Made by a program: the position numbers and the translations under genes
Part shown: positions 50,330-58,885 of the stretch, piece after piece
Layout: each line of letters starts with the position of its first letter
Numbering within the stretch: the stretch's first letter is position 1
Notes under the pieces: generated by a model
The model's database searches: none
Seen by the model: the letters and a program-made list of their open reading frames with translations, nothing else
Told to the model about the DNA's origin: nothing
Assembly (NCBI RefSeq): GCF_023155275.1
Contig: NZ_JALMUV010000003.1
Coordinates: 186,001-250,000, forward strand
DNA from: Streptomyces rhizoryzae
GTDB lineage: Bacteria; Actinomycetota; Actinomycetes; Streptomycetales; Streptomycetaceae
Reading direction: 5' to 3'
Length of the DNA stretch: 64,000 bases

Positions 50330-50810
50330 GAGTCCCCCCGCAGCCATTGTCCCGCCGTCCCGCCGCCCCGCCGTCCCGCCGTCCCGCCGCCCCGCTCCCG
50401 CCGTCGCGCCCCGGCCGGTCACCGCCGGCGCCTGACCGGCGCGCGGCCCGCCGCCGGCGAACGAGAGCCGTACCGCACCGGCCGCCGCGAGCAGCCACAC
50501 CGCCGGGGACACCCACACCAGGACGTGCATCGCCGTGTGGACGGCGGACGGCAGCGGAAGCGTCAGCCCCGACAGGGTGAGCATCGCCAGCGGGAACGCG
50601 GTCGCCCACCGCCGCACGCCGTAGCGCGGCCGCGGACGGACGGCCTCGGAGGCCGCCAGCACCCCATAGACGGCGGCCGCCGCCCACCACAACCCCTCAC
50701 CCACCGCGGGCAGTCCCTCCCGGACCGCGCCCGGAGCCCCGTGGGCCCGGGCCGCGTCGGAGAGCGCCGACGCCGCCGGCGCCGTGAGGGCCGGTGTGCC
50801 CCCGACCACC
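50330..50810 (-). pseudogene. remnant of a tellurite-resistance/dicarboxylate transporter (TDT/SLAC1 family)
   Basis: The frame leading into DUF2180 reads LWWAAAAVYGVLAASEAVRP then RYGVRRWATAFPLAMLTLSG and VHTAMHVLVWVSPAVWLLAA. This matches the last two or three helices of TDT-family proteins (typically RYxVRRWSTVFPLGMY). About two thirds of the protein, including the start, is missing. The end merges into an 8-base repeat tract. Translation is unlikely. Confidence 0.5.
50351..50390. repeat. five tandem 8-base units (CCCGCCGT/C)
   Basis: Units at 50351, 50359, 50367, 50375 and 50383 read CCCGCCGT or CCCGCCGC. A partial unit follows. The tract lies between the transporter remnant and DUF2180. 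Confidence 0.85.
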
Positions 50811-50920
50811 GGGTCCGGAGAGCGCGCGAGCGGCGCCCGGACGCGCACGGGGTCCGGAAGGAACCGGGACCCGGAGGAGACCGGGCCCCGAACGTACCGG
50901 GGAAGAGGCGGTGCGCCCGA

Positions 50921-51301
50921 TGAGGCAGCACAGCGAGCGATCCCGCGCCGACCCTGCCGCAGCTCCGCACCCTGGTCATCCTGCACGGTCAGGGCCCGGT
51001 CAAGCTGGCCGCACTGGCCGCGGCGCTCCAGGTCAGCCCCTCCACGGCGCTGCGCATGATCGACAAACTCCGGGCCACCGGCCTCGTGGACCGCAGGGTC
51101 AACCCCCGCAACCGCCGCGAGGTCGTCCTCCGCCTCACCGCGGCCGGCCGCCACCCGGTCGAGAAGGTGCTGGCCCGCCGGTACGAGGAGAGCGGCGCGA
51201 TCGTCGCCCGGCTCCCCGCCGAGGAACGCACCGGCCTGGTCCGGGCCCTGCGGGCGCTGTCCCGGGCCGCGGACGACACCCCGGCGGACCCCGACGGCTG
51301 A
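50921..51301 (+). pseudogene. MarR family regulator lacking its N-terminus
   Basis: After a stop at 50921-50923 the frame reads LPQLRTLVILHGQGPVKLAA then LQVSPSTALRMIDKLRATGL and so on to TGA at 51299-51301. The winged helix is complete, but there is no start codon before the ATG at 51056, which lies in the recognition helix. The first dimerisation helix is missing; a possible piece (GEEAVRPM) is in another frame. Head to head with the truncated transporter, this indicates one deletion that removed both 5' ends. Confidence 0.55.
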
Positions 51302-51445
51302 ACCGCCCGCCCCGGCCGCGGCCCCACCGCACACGGCGCCGCCTCGGCGGTGGGGGAGCGGGAACGGTACGCACCAGGCGCCCGGACTCGGGCATGCCTG
51401 GGAACCGGGCGAACCGGCCGCCCGGACGTCAGGCCGGCCCGGTTC

Positions 51446-52087
51446 TCACGAGGACAGCGCGGCGGGCACGTCGAGTCCCCGGGCGGCGACGACCCGGGCG
51501 GTGCCGTCGGCCAGGCGGTAGCACAGACCCACCACGGCGGCCTTCCCGGCCTCGACCCGCTCGGCCAGGATCCGCGAGCGGTCCAGCAGCAGGTCGACGG
51601 TGTTCCTTATGTGCTCGGCGAGGATCTGGTCCGGCTCGTGGTGGCCGGCGGCCCGGGCGGCCAGGACGCTGGGGGTGACCCGCTCGACGACGTCCCGGAT
51701 GTAACCGGCCGGCGACGCGCCGTCCTCCAGCGCGGCGCAGGCCGCACCGACCGCACCGCACGAGTCGTGGCCGAGTACCACGACCAGCGGGCAGTCCAGG
51801 ATGGCGGCGCCGTACTCGATGCTGCCCAGGACCTCGTTGCCCATGACGTGGCCGGCGGTGCGGACCACGAAGAGGTCTCCCAGGCCCCGGTCGAAGATGA
51901 TCTCGGCGGCCAGGCGCGAGTCGGAGCAGCCGAACAGTACGGCGAACGGGCGCTGCGCCGGCGCGATCTCGGTGCGCCGGGTCGCGTCCTGGTTGGGGTG
52001 CTCGGGGTCGCCGGTGACGAAGCGCTGGTTGCCCGCCAGCAGCAGCTCAAAGGCTTCCTGGGGCGTTGCGGTCTGAACGTCGCTCAT
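51446..52087 (-). CDS. beta-carbonic anhydrase
   Basis: The protein has 213 residues. Zinc ligands and catalytic residues are in GCSDSR (Cys54, Asp56, Arg58) and GHDSCGA (His107, Cys110). It interconverts CO2 and bicarbonate in the cytoplasm. The length and the YGAAILDCPLVVVLGHDSCG pattern fit the plant-type/type I group. The SulP transporter nearby suggests joint use in bicarbonate handling, though they are not in one operon because of the remnants between. The ATG at 52087 is the first start in frame. Confidence 0.92.
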   Translation of the reverse strand: MSDVQTATPQEAFELLLAGNQRFVTGDPEHPNQDATRRTEIAPAQRPFAVLFGCSDSRLAAEIIFDRGLGDLFVVRTAGHVMGNEVLGSIEYGAAILDCPLVVVLGHDSCGAVGAACAALEDGASPAGYIRDVVERVTPSVLAARAAGHHEPDQILAEHIRNTVDLLLDRSRILAERVEAGKAAVVGLCYRLADGTARVVAARGLDVPAALSS

Positions 52088-52280
52088 GGCCGCACCTTAC
52101 GTCGCCGCCCCGGCCGTCGTCTGCTCGGCCTGCCCGGGGTGGCCGCCCCGCCGCCCGGGAAATGGCGTTATGCCACATGCGTCGGCCTGGCGGCGGGGTG
52201 CCGGGCCGGCGCCCCGGCCGGGCGGCCCGCGATGGTCCGGCGGAGGGACACCGGCCCTGCCGCGCCCTTCGGTCACGACA

Positions 52281-52322
52281 ACGCCGGCCCCCGAGACCGC
52301 ACCGGGTCTCGGAGGCCGGCGT
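52281..52322 (-). terminator. strong stem-loop after the double-glycine peptide gene
   Basis: ACGCCGGCC and CCGAGACC pair with GGTCTCGG and GGCCGGCGT, 17 pairs with one bulge on each side around a six-base loop. It lies 69 bases beyond the stop of the peptide gene on the minus strand. No T tract. Confidence 0.6.
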
Positions 52323-52390
52323 CACACAGGCACCCGGGGCGCCACCCCCGGCCTTGGCCGGGTGGCCGAGCGCCGTGCCGCAGCGGTGGT

Positions 52391-52600
52391 TCAGCCGCCG
52401 ATCGGACCCAGCGGGATGTCCGAGACGGTGATGCCGAGGGACTTGATGGAGCCGCCGGTCAGGACCGGGATGCCGTTCGGGCCCGGGGCGAACGTGGCGG
52501 TCAGGCCCTCCAGGGAGCCGCTGACGGAGAGACCCCCCGCGACGTTGTCGAGGTCGTCGTCGGCTATCTCGCGGGTCTCGATGCCCGAAGTGTTGCTCAT
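52391..52600 (-). CDS. small peptide with double-glycine leader (putative RiPP/bacteriocin precursor)
   Basis: The peptide has 69 residues. The first 26 (MSNTSGIETREIADDDLDNV then AGG) match double-glycine leaders (E-I-x-D-x-x-L-D-x-V-x-G-G) seen in lanthipeptide and bacteriocin precursors. The rest is Gly/Ser/Ile-rich and ends TVSDIPLGPIGG with no Cys, so it cannot form thioether rings. No modification enzyme, protease or exporter is adjacent. A strong hairpin follows, which suggests a single-gene transcript. Possibly an orphan precursor or a non-RiPP secreted peptide. Confidence 0.6.
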   Translation of the reverse strand: MSNTSGIETREIADDDLDNVAGGLSVSGSLEGLTATFAPGPNGIPVLTGGSIKSLGITVSDIPLGPIGG

Positions 52601-52828
52601 GCTGAGGAGCGTCCTTCTTCTCGTGGTGGATCGCAGCGCATGACGCACTGGAGCGGGAATCCCTTGAACGACTCCCGCCACGCGCCACACTGCCCGCTCG
52701 GAGGGGGCCCGGTGCGGCGAACGCCCCACCCTTCACGCGCCGTCCACAGCAGGTCTTTAAACGGAAGGACGGCGTCCCGCGGACACCCCCGCCCGGGACC
52801 GCGCACCGGACCGGCGCGCGGTCCCGGA

Positions 52829-52865
52829 GGCACCAACTCCGCTGCTCCGGAGCGGAGTTGGTGCC
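52829..52865. terminator. 15-bp perfect stem-loop
   Basis: GGCACCAACTCCGCT pairs with AGCGGAGTTGGTGCC around a seven-base loop (GCTCCGG). It lies 26 bases after the VOC stop and most likely ends that transcript, although no T tract is present. Confidence 0.55.
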
Positions 52866-52890
52866 ACAGGGGAGTGCGGGGAGCCTGGGA

Positions 52891-53280
52891 TCAGCCGCCG
52901 GTGGGGGCGTTCCAGTCGACGAGCTGGACGATGACGCCGTTGGGGTCGCGGACCTGGAAGGCGCGCTCGCCCCACTCCTCCTCGGTCAGCGGCATCGTGA
53001 TCTCGACGCCTTCGGAGCGCAGGCGGGCGAGTTCCCCTTCGAGGTCATCGACGACGAAGGCGAGGATCAGGCCGGCGGCGTGCGCATCGCGCTGGTCCGC
53101 CGGGAGGCTCTCCAGTCCGCGCCGCAGAAAGACGACGTTCATGCCCGCGTCCTCGCGCGTCAGGGACGCGAAGCCGTCGGCGGCCATCTCCTCCCGGAAG
53201 CCGAAGTGCCGGACGAGGAAGCTGCTGGACGCCGGGACATCGTCCACGTTGAGCGACACGGCACTTGAGGTGATCTTCAC
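52891..53280 (-). CDS. VOC family protein
   Basis: The protein has 129 residues from a GTG with GGAGA eight bases upstream. The glyoxalase fold shows VKITSSAVSLNVDDVPASSS and ASLTREDAGMNVVFLRRGLE, then LAFVVDDLEGELARLRSEGV and ERAFQVRDPNGVIVQLVDW. The metal-binding Glu near the end is probably the one in GERAFQV or is missing. It is divergent to a TetR gene with a GTAC-rich region between. A drug-binding or lyase role is possible; no substrate can be named. Confidence 0.83.
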   Translation of the reverse strand: MKITSSAVSLNVDDVPASSSFLVRHFGFREEMAADGFASLTREDAGMNVVFLRRGLESLPADQRDAHAAGLILAFVVDDLEGELARLRSEGVEITMPLTEEEWGERAFQVRDPNGVIVQLVDWNAPTGG

Positions 53281-53338
53281 GAGGGTTTCTCCAGGGGTGC
53301 GGTCGGCAGGGCGCACCGGGCGCCTGCGCATTAACTCT

Positions 53339-53367
53339 GTACGCAGTACGTTGTACCACGTACGGAG
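53339..53367. promoter_or_regulatory. GTAC-rich operator between VOC and TetR genes
   Basis: Four GTAC/CGTAC elements occur within 29 bases, including GTAC-GTT-GTAC at about 53346-53356 and flanking TGTACG and CGTACG. The symmetry suits a TetR dimer pair. Confidence 0.5.
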
Positions 53368-53372
53368 ATTGA

Positions 53373-54167
53373 ATGCGAGAGGATGACCCGGTGCCAACGG
53401 AACGAACCAGCTCGGGCGACCCGGCCCGTACCCTGCAACTGCTCTGGCGCGACGCACCCGCCGCCCCGGACCGGCGCCGGGGACCGCGGCGCGGGCTGAG
53501 CATCGACGCAGTGATCGACGCCGCCACCGCCATCGCCGACACCGAGGGCCTGGACGCGCTGACCATGCGCCGGGTGGCCAAGGACCTGGGCGTCGTGCCG
53601 ATGACGCTCTACACCTACGTCCCGGGCAAGGCCGAACTCCTCGACCTGATGCTCGACGCCGCCTACGCCCGCATGCCCCGCACCGACACCACCGGCCGGC
53701 CCTGGCGGCAACGCGTCACCGCCCTCGCCGAGGAGAACAAGGCCCTCTTCGCACGCCACCCGTGGGCCGCCACCGTCTCCACCGCCCGCCCACCGCTCGG
53801 CCCGGGGCAGATGGCCAAGTACGAGCACGAACTGTCCGCGCTCGACGGCCTGGGCCTGACCGACGTGGAGATGGACGACTGCCTGGCCCACCTCCTGGCC
53901 TTCGTCCAGGCATCGGCCCGCGCCGCCGCCGACGCCCGCGCGGCCCGGCACGACAGCCCCATGAACGACCAGGAGTGGTGGGAGGCGAACGCCCCGCTCC
54001 TCGCCCGCGTCCTGGACGAGAAGACCTACCCCACCGCCGTCCGCGTCGGCGCGGCGGCCGGCGCCGCCCACGGCAGCGCCTACGACCCCGACCACGCCTA
54101 CGCCTTCGGCCTGGAACGGGTCCTCGACGCGTTCGCCGCGCTGATCGACCGCGGCACCGGCGGGTAA
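53373..54167 (+). CDS. TetR family regulator (TetR_C_1, tetracycline-repressor-like)
   Basis: The protein has up to 264 residues from the ATG at 53373; the GTG at 53391 gives 258. The helix-turn-helix is at about residues 45-90 (SIDAVIDAATAIADTEGLDA, then TMRRVAKDLGVVPMTLYTYV). The C-terminal domain has the long helices of the TetR class that binds tetracycline-like drugs. The divergent VOC gene is its likely target. Start uncertain by six codons. Confidence 0.87.
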   Translation: MREDDPVPTERTSSGDPARTLQLLWRDAPAAPDRRRGPRRGLSIDAVIDAATAIADTEGLDALTMRRVAKDLGVVPMTLYTYVPGKAELLDLMLDAAYARMPRTDTTGRPWRQRVTALAEENKALFARHPWAATVSTARPPLGPGQMAKYEHELSALDGLGLTDVEMDDCLAHLLAFVQASARAAADARAARHDSPMNDQEWWEANAPLLARVLDEKTYPTAVRVGAAAGAAHGSAYDPDHAYAFGLERVLDAFAALIDRGTGG

Positions 54168-54218
54168 CGGCCGGCGCCGGGCGCGGCGCCCCGCCCCACC
54201 GGCACCCGCTGGCGGCCC

Positions 54219-54797
54219 TCACCGGCCGAGGGCCATGCGGACCGCCTCCCGGGTGCGGTCGGCGATCGCGGCGAACGGGCCGAGCAGCAGATTCCCGGCG
54301 GCCGAACCGGTGCCCGGGTGGGGCCGGGTGGGCGCCACCGTCTCCGCCGCGCGCAGGGCCTTGGACATGTACTGGAGCCGGGCCGCGTCGGCCACCGACC
54401 GGAGCAGCGGGAATTCCTCGGCCTCCTCCGCCTCCGCATGGGCGAGGACGTCATCGCGCAGGGCGCGGAATTTCCGCGGGAAATCCTCGCTGTCGCAGCC
54501 CTCGTCCTCCAGCTCGCGCAGCGTGCGCTTGGCCGCCTCTTCCTCGTCCAGCCGGGCGGCGACCGTGGGGCCGCCCTTTTCGGCGGCCTTCCGCACATAG
54601 GGGTGAAGGATCTCCTCCTCGGCGGTTTCGTGCACCGCGAGGAGATGCACGAAGCGCCGGAATGCCTTCTCCCGCGCTTTTCCCGTCGCCGTCAGCACCG
54701 CGTCCATGCGCCGCCGGATCTCGCGGTGCTGCATCTCCAGCAGGATCACCACATCGTTGCTGTCCGGGTCCTGTCCGACCGTGGTGTGCACCGTCAC
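54219..54797 (-). CDS. hemerythrin HHE domain protein
   Basis: The protein has 192 residues from a GTG with GGAGGA five bases upstream. Ligands for a di-iron site are in LLEMQHREIRRRMD, HLLAVHETAEEEILHPYV and DDVLAHAEAEEAEEFPLL. The domain covers about residues 15-145; the rest is a Pro/Gly linker and one helix. Such proteins bind O2, NO or sense redox. It is divergent to the carbinolamine-dehydratase-like gene across a 40-bp palindrome. A second hemerythrin gene opens the hydrogenase operon 2.5 kb away. Confidence 0.87.
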   Translation of the reverse strand: MTVHTTVGQDPDSNDVVILLEMQHREIRRRMDAVLTATGKAREKAFRRFVHLLAVHETAEEEILHPYVRKAAEKGGPTVAARLDEEEAAKRTLRELEDEGCDSEDFPRKFRALRDDVLAHAEAEEAEEFPLLRSVADAARLQYMSKALRAAETVAPTRPHPGTGSAAGNLLLGPFAAIADRTREAVRMALGR

Positions 54798-54946
54798 GGG
54801 ATCCTCCGATCGCCGTTCCGCGGCAAGCCGCGAGCCGATTCCCAGTGTCCCGCGCCCCGGCCCGAGGTGCCTTTCGCGCCGACCGGATTTCGCGTATTCC
54901 GGTGCCGTAATCCGCGTAGCCGGTAATCGACGGTCGGTGACCGGGC

Positions 54947-54986
54947 CGGGCGGGCAACACCGCACCGGTGCGGTGTTGCCCGCCCG
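54947..54986. repeat. perfect 40-bp palindrome with no loop
   Basis: The left half, 54947-54966, is CGGGCGGGCAACACCGCACC and the right half is its exact reverse complement. It is followed by six A residues at 54987-54992. No T tract follows the stem on either strand, so it is not an ordinary terminator. It lies between divergent genes. Confidence 0.9.
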
Positions 54987-55066
54987 AAAAAACCGCACCA
55001 CAGTGTGAAGAGGAAGAATCAGAGGCAGAGGCACCGGATATTGCAGCGGACCGGTTGGAGGCCACC

Positions 55067-55372
55067 GTGACCAGAATTCTGGACGACGCCGAGGTGGACG
55101 AGCGGATGTCGGGCGCGGAGATGACGGGATGGCGGCGCGAGGGCACGGTGCTGCGCCGGACCGTCGAGGCGCATGACTTCCCCACGGCCATCCGGATCCT
55201 CGAAAAGATCGTCGCCGAGACCCAGAAGCTGAACCGCCGCCCCGACATCGACGTGCGCGGCGGGGTCCTGCACTTCGCACTCAGCAGCGACGACGGCCTC
55301 ACCGACGACGACGTCGAACTGGCGCACCGGATCGAGATCGCCGCCGGATCGTTCGTCCGCGGCTACGCCTGA
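55067..55372 (+). CDS. pterin-4-alpha-carbinolamine dehydratase-like protein
   Basis: The protein has 101 residues from a GTG with GGAGG five bases upstream; a longer frame exists but is Glu-rich and lacks a better start. The fold matches the dehydratase family (GWRREGTVLRRTVEAHDFPT, then ILEKIVAETQKLNRRPDIDV, then LTDDDVELAHRIEIAA). The catalytic His pair (normally HHPD) is RRPD here, so the usual dehydratase reaction is doubtful. No aromatic amino acid hydroxylase is nearby. It may bind a pterin or have another role. Confidence 0.75.
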   Translation: MTRILDDAEVDERMSGAEMTGWRREGTVLRRTVEAHDFPTAIRILEKIVAETQKLNRRPDIDVRGGVLHFALSSDDGLTDDDVELAHRIEIAAGSFVRGYA

Positions 55373-55762
55373 CCGGCGCCCGCCCCCTGACCGGCGCCCG
55401 CCCCTCGTACCGCCGGGAACGCACCCCCGAAGCACCCGCTCGGGCACCGGCTCGCCGCCCGCGCCGCTCCCGGCGTCCGGTCGGCGTCCGGCGGCCTTCC
55501 CACCCGACCGGCGGTACCGGCTGGGCCGCAAGAGGCGCCCTGGTGTGAGTGATGTGAGCCTGGTGGAAGGGATGTGCGGCGTCGGGGCCCACCGGCCAGT
55601 CATGTCGGACGCCGCTCCGCCCCCGATGGGCCGGCCGCGCCCCTGGTGAGCCGGCCGCGACGCGCCCGGCCCCGGTGGCCGGCGCGGACCGGACACAGCA
55701 GTGCGTGGCAGTTCGTGCGTGGATGACGCGTCAGCGGTCGGTGCAGGAGGCGAGGCGAGGCG
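55373..55762. other. non-coding region before the hydrogenase operon
   Basis: No gene supported. It should hold the promoter of the hydrogenase operon. The stretch at 55550-55580 contains several GTGAG/GATGTG repeats but no clear -10/-35 pair. Confidence 0.4.
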
Positions 55763-57268
55763 ATGGACGGCGGTCGGAGCGGGGTTGCGCAGGCGGTGCC
55801 CGGCGCGGATGTGTGCCGGCGGCTGCGTGCCGTCGCCGACGCGATCCTCTACGAGGGGTACCTCCTCTACCCCTACCGCCGGTCCTCGCCCAAGAACCGC
55901 GTGCGCTGGCAGTTCGGCGTCCTCGCCCCGCGCGAGTGGGCCGAACGCGACGGCCCGGTGCCCGAGGGGATCTCCGGCTCCGCGGACTCCTGGTACCAGC
56001 AGACCGAGTGCCTGTTCCGCGCCGCTCCCACGGCCCGACTGCGGCTGACGGTGCGTTACCTGCACCAGCAGCACAAGCAGGTCGAGCGGCGGGCGCCGGA
56101 CGGCCGCCACCTGCCGGTGGAGTCGCTGGAGGCGGCCGGCGCCGTCCACCTGACCTTCGACGAGGCCGTGCCCCGGGAGACGGACGTCTCCCTCCCGCTG
56201 GCCCAACTCCTGCGCGGCCCCCACCGCGTGGACGTCGGCGCACCCGCCGGCCGGGACACCGAGGTGCTGGCCGGGGGAGCCGGCCGGGTGGTGCGCCGCC
56301 GGGACCGCGTCCACGCCGTCACGACCGTGCAGGCGGAGCCGGTCGGCGGCGATGCGGGACAGGCAGCCCCCGCCGGACCGCGGCTCTACCGGCTGCGCAT
56401 CCGCACCGAGAACACCGGGCGGGCGCCCGGGGGTGCCGCCGCACCGCGCGCCGACGTGCTGCGCCACGCGCTGATCGCCACCCACACCCTGGTCGCCGGG
56501 GACGGTATCGAGTTCCTGTCCCTGACCGACCCGCCGCCCGGCTGCGAGGAGCCCGCCGGTGCCTGCCGGAACGTCCGCACGTTCCCCGTCCTGGGCGGTG
56601 AGCCGGGGCGCGGCGAGGCGCTGCTGTCGTCCCCGATCATCCTCCCCGACCACCCCCAGGTGGCGCCCGAGAGCCCCGGTGACCTGCACGACGCCGCCGA
56701 GATCGACGAGATCCTCAGCCTGCGCACGCTGCTCCTGACGGACGACGAGAAGCGCGAGGCCCGGGCCACCGACCAGCGGGCCGCCGACATCCTGGACCGG
56801 GTCGAGACCATGCCGCCCGAGATGTTCGCCCGGCTGCACGGCGCGATCCGCTCGCTGACCCCCGTCCACGCGTCCACGGCACCCTCCGGCGACCCGGCGG
56901 CCGGGCCCGGCGGCGCCGCGCCCCGCGCCACCGTCCCCTGGTGGCAGGAGGGCGGCGACGAGGGACTGTCGCCCACGACCGACAGCGTGCCGGTCGACGG
57001 CGTACCGGTGGCGGCCGGCAGCCGCGTGCGGCTTCGGCCGGCCGGGCGGGGCGCCGACGCCCAGGACATGTTCCTGGCCGGCCGCACCGCGCGGGTGGCG
57101 GCGGTCTTCCACGACGTGGACGGCAGCGTGCACCTCGCCGTCACCCTCGACGACGACCCGGCCGCCGAACTCGACGCCTGGTACGGCCGCTTCCGCTACT
57201 TCCGCCCCCACGAACTGAAACCCCTGACCCCCGCCACGGACGAGGACGGACGCCATGGACGCCCTTGA
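55763..57268 (+). CDS. conserved protein of high-affinity hydrogenase operons
   Basis: The protein has 501 residues and no membrane helix. Early motifs are ILYEGYLLYPYRRSSPKNRV and RWQFGVLAPREWAERDGP, and the C-terminal 90 residues end VHLAVTLDDDPAAELDAWYG with FRYFRPHEL. I recognise it as the large conserved hypothetical upstream of group 5 [NiFe]-hydrogenase genes in Streptomyces. It overlaps the next gene by 14 bases, so it belongs to the operon. Its role (assembly, electron transfer or carbonic chemistry) is unknown. ATG at 55763 is the first start with reasonable context. Confidence 0.7.
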   Translation: MDGGRSGVAQAVPGADVCRRLRAVADAILYEGYLLYPYRRSSPKNRVRWQFGVLAPREWAERDGPVPEGISGSADSWYQQTECLFRAAPTARLRLTVRYLHQQHKQVERRAPDGRHLPVESLEAAGAVHLTFDEAVPRETDVSLPLAQLLRGPHRVDVGAPAGRDTEVLAGGAGRVVRRRDRVHAVTTVQAEPVGGDAGQAAPAGPRLYRLRIRTENTGRAPGGAAAPRADVLRHALIATHTLVAGDGIEFLSLTDPPPGCEEPAGACRNVRTFPVLGGEPGRGEALLSSPIILPDHPQVAPESPGDLHDAAEIDEILSLRTLLLTDDEKREARATDQRAADILDRVETMPPEMFARLHGAIRSLTPVHASTAPSGDPAAGPGGAAPRATVPWWQEGGDEGLSPTTDSVPVDGVPVAAGSRVRLRPAGRGADAQDMFLAGRTARVAAVFHDVDGSVHLAVTLDDDPAAELDAWYGRFRYFRPHELKPLTPATDEDGRHGRP

Positions 57269-57800
57269 GGTACTGATGCACGACCACCGCATGGTCGAGC
57301 AGCTGTTCCGCGACTACCACGCGGCGGCTTCCGACACCCAGCGGCGGGCCGTCGTGGAACTGCTCGTCCGCGAGCTGTCCAAGCACGCCGCCCTGGAAGA
57401 GCTGCTGGTCTACCCGCTGGCGAGGAAGGTCCTCCCGGACGGTGCCGAGGAGATCGACGAGCACCTCGGCGAGCACATGGCCGTCAAGCAGACGCTGCTG
57501 GCCCTGGACAAGCTGCCGGAGGGCGACGCCCGCACCGACGGACTCGTCGCGGAACTGCGCCGCGACGTCACCGAGCACGTGCGGGAGGAAGAGGAGGACT
57601 TCATGCCGCGGGTGCGCGCGGCCGTCTCCCAGGAGGACCTGGACGACCTCGGCCAGGTCCTGACGAAGGCCAAGCAGAGCGCCCCGACCCGACCCCACCC
57701 GCACGCCCCCGACCAGCCCCCGGCCCTCACCCTCGCCGGACCGGTGGCCGCGGCCTACGACCGCTTGCGAGACCGACTGGACAGGAGGCCGAGGACATGA
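57255..57800 (+). CDS. hemerythrin-like protein of the hydrogenase operon
   Basis: The protein has 181 residues. The HHE motifs are DALEVLMHDHRMVEQLFRDY, ELSKHAALEELLVYPLA, DEHLGEHMAVKQTLLAL and VTEHVREEEEDFMPRV, enough ligands for a di-iron site. The C-terminal 40 residues are Pro-rich. It overlaps the preceding gene by 14 bases and the small-subunit ATG by four (ATGA), so it is tightly co-translated. It could bind O2 near the O2-tolerant hydrogenase; this is inference. Confidence 0.85.
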   Translation: MDALEVLMHDHRMVEQLFRDYHAAASDTQRRAVVELLVRELSKHAALEELLVYPLARKVLPDGAEEIDEHLGEHMAVKQTLLALDKLPEGDARTDGLVAELRRDVTEHVREEEEDFMPRVRAAVSQEDLDDLGQVLTKAKQSAPTRPHPHAPDQPPALTLAGPVAAAYDRLRDRLDRRPRT

Positions 57801-58885
57801 CCACAGGAAGCGGCACCACCGACGTCAGCCAGGAACCCGCCAAGGGGGAGCAGCGCGACGGCTTCGACGAGATCCACATCCTCTGGATCTCCGAGGGGAT
57901 GAGCTGCGACGGCGACACCGTCTCGCTCACCGCCGCCGGCCAGCCCTCGATCGAGGACCTCGTCCAGGGCCTGGTGCCCGGGCTGCCGAAGGTGAACCTC
58001 CACAACAAGGTGCTCTCGCCCAGCATGGGCGGGGAGGACTTCCTCGCCCCCTTCCGGGCGGCGGCACGCGGTGACCTCACCCCGTTCATCCTGGTGATCG
58101 AGGGCTCGATCCCCAACCAGAACATCATCGCGGGCGAGGGCTTCTGGACCTCCTTCGGCAACGACCCGGACACCGGCGCACCGCTCACCCTCAACTGGTG
58201 GATCGACCAACTGGCCCCCAAGGCATGGGCGATCGTCACCGCCGGCACCTGTGCGGCGTACGGCGGCATCCACGCGATGGCGGGCAACCCCACCGGCTCC
58301 ATGGGCCTGTCCGACTACCTGGGCTGGGACTTCAAGACCCAGGGCGCCCTGCCCGTCGTCAACGTGCCCGGCTGCCCGATCCAGCCGGAGAACTTCATGG
58401 AGACACTGGTCTGGGTGCTGTACCACGCGGCCGGTGCGGCACCGCCGCCCCCGCTGGACCACATGCTGCGCCCGCAGTGGCTGTTCGGGAAGACCGTGCA
58501 CGAGGGGTGCGACCGGGCGGCGTACTACGAGCAGGCGGACTTCGCCAAGGACTACAACGCCCCCAAGTGCCAGGTGAAGGTGGGGTGTTGGGGTCCGGTC
58601 GTGAACTGCAACGTACCCAAGCGCGGCTGGATGGCCGGTATCGGCGGCTGCCCGAACGTCGGCGGTATCTGCATCGGCTGCACCATGCCCGGCTTCCCCG
58701 ACGCCTTCATGCCGTTCATGGACGAGCCCACCGGCGGCGCCCTGTCGTCGCTGCTGATCAAGCCGTACGGCGCGTTCATCCGCCGGCTGCGCGGCATCAC
58801 CAGCATGGCGGTCAACCGCGAACCCAAGTGGCACCACAACGAGCCGGCGCTGACCAGCGGATACGACCCGCACTGGCGCCCCTGA
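57797..58885 (+). CDS. hhyS: [NiFe]-hydrogenase small subunit, high-affinity group 5 (1h)
   Basis: The protein has 362 residues and no Tat signal, so it is cytoplasmic. The proximal-cluster motif EGMSCDGD (Cys37, Asp40) has an Asp in the ligand set, typical of O2-insensitive actinobacterial enzymes. Further cluster ligands are in AGTCAAYGG, PGCPIQPENF, HEGCDRAAYYEQADF, KCQVKVGCWGPVVNCN and GGICIGCTMPGFPD. It passes electrons from the large subunit during oxidation of atmospheric H2. It overlaps the hemerythrin gene and lies 102 bases before hhyL. Confidence 0.93.
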   Translation: MTTGSGTTDVSQEPAKGEQRDGFDEIHILWISEGMSCDGDTVSLTAAGQPSIEDLVQGLVPGLPKVNLHNKVLSPSMGGEDFLAPFRAAARGDLTPFILVIEGSIPNQNIIAGEGFWTSFGNDPDTGAPLTLNWWIDQLAPKAWAIVTAGTCAAYGGIHAMAGNPTGSMGLSDYLGWDFKTQGALPVVNVPGCPIQPENFMETLVWVLYHAAGAAPPPPLDHMLRPQWLFGKTVHEGCDRAAYYEQADFAKDYNAPKCQVKVGCWGPVVNCNVPKRGWMAGIGGCPNVGGICIGCTMPGFPDAFMPFMDEPTGGALSSLLIKPYGAFIRRLRGITSMAVNREPKWHHNEPALTSGYDPHWRP

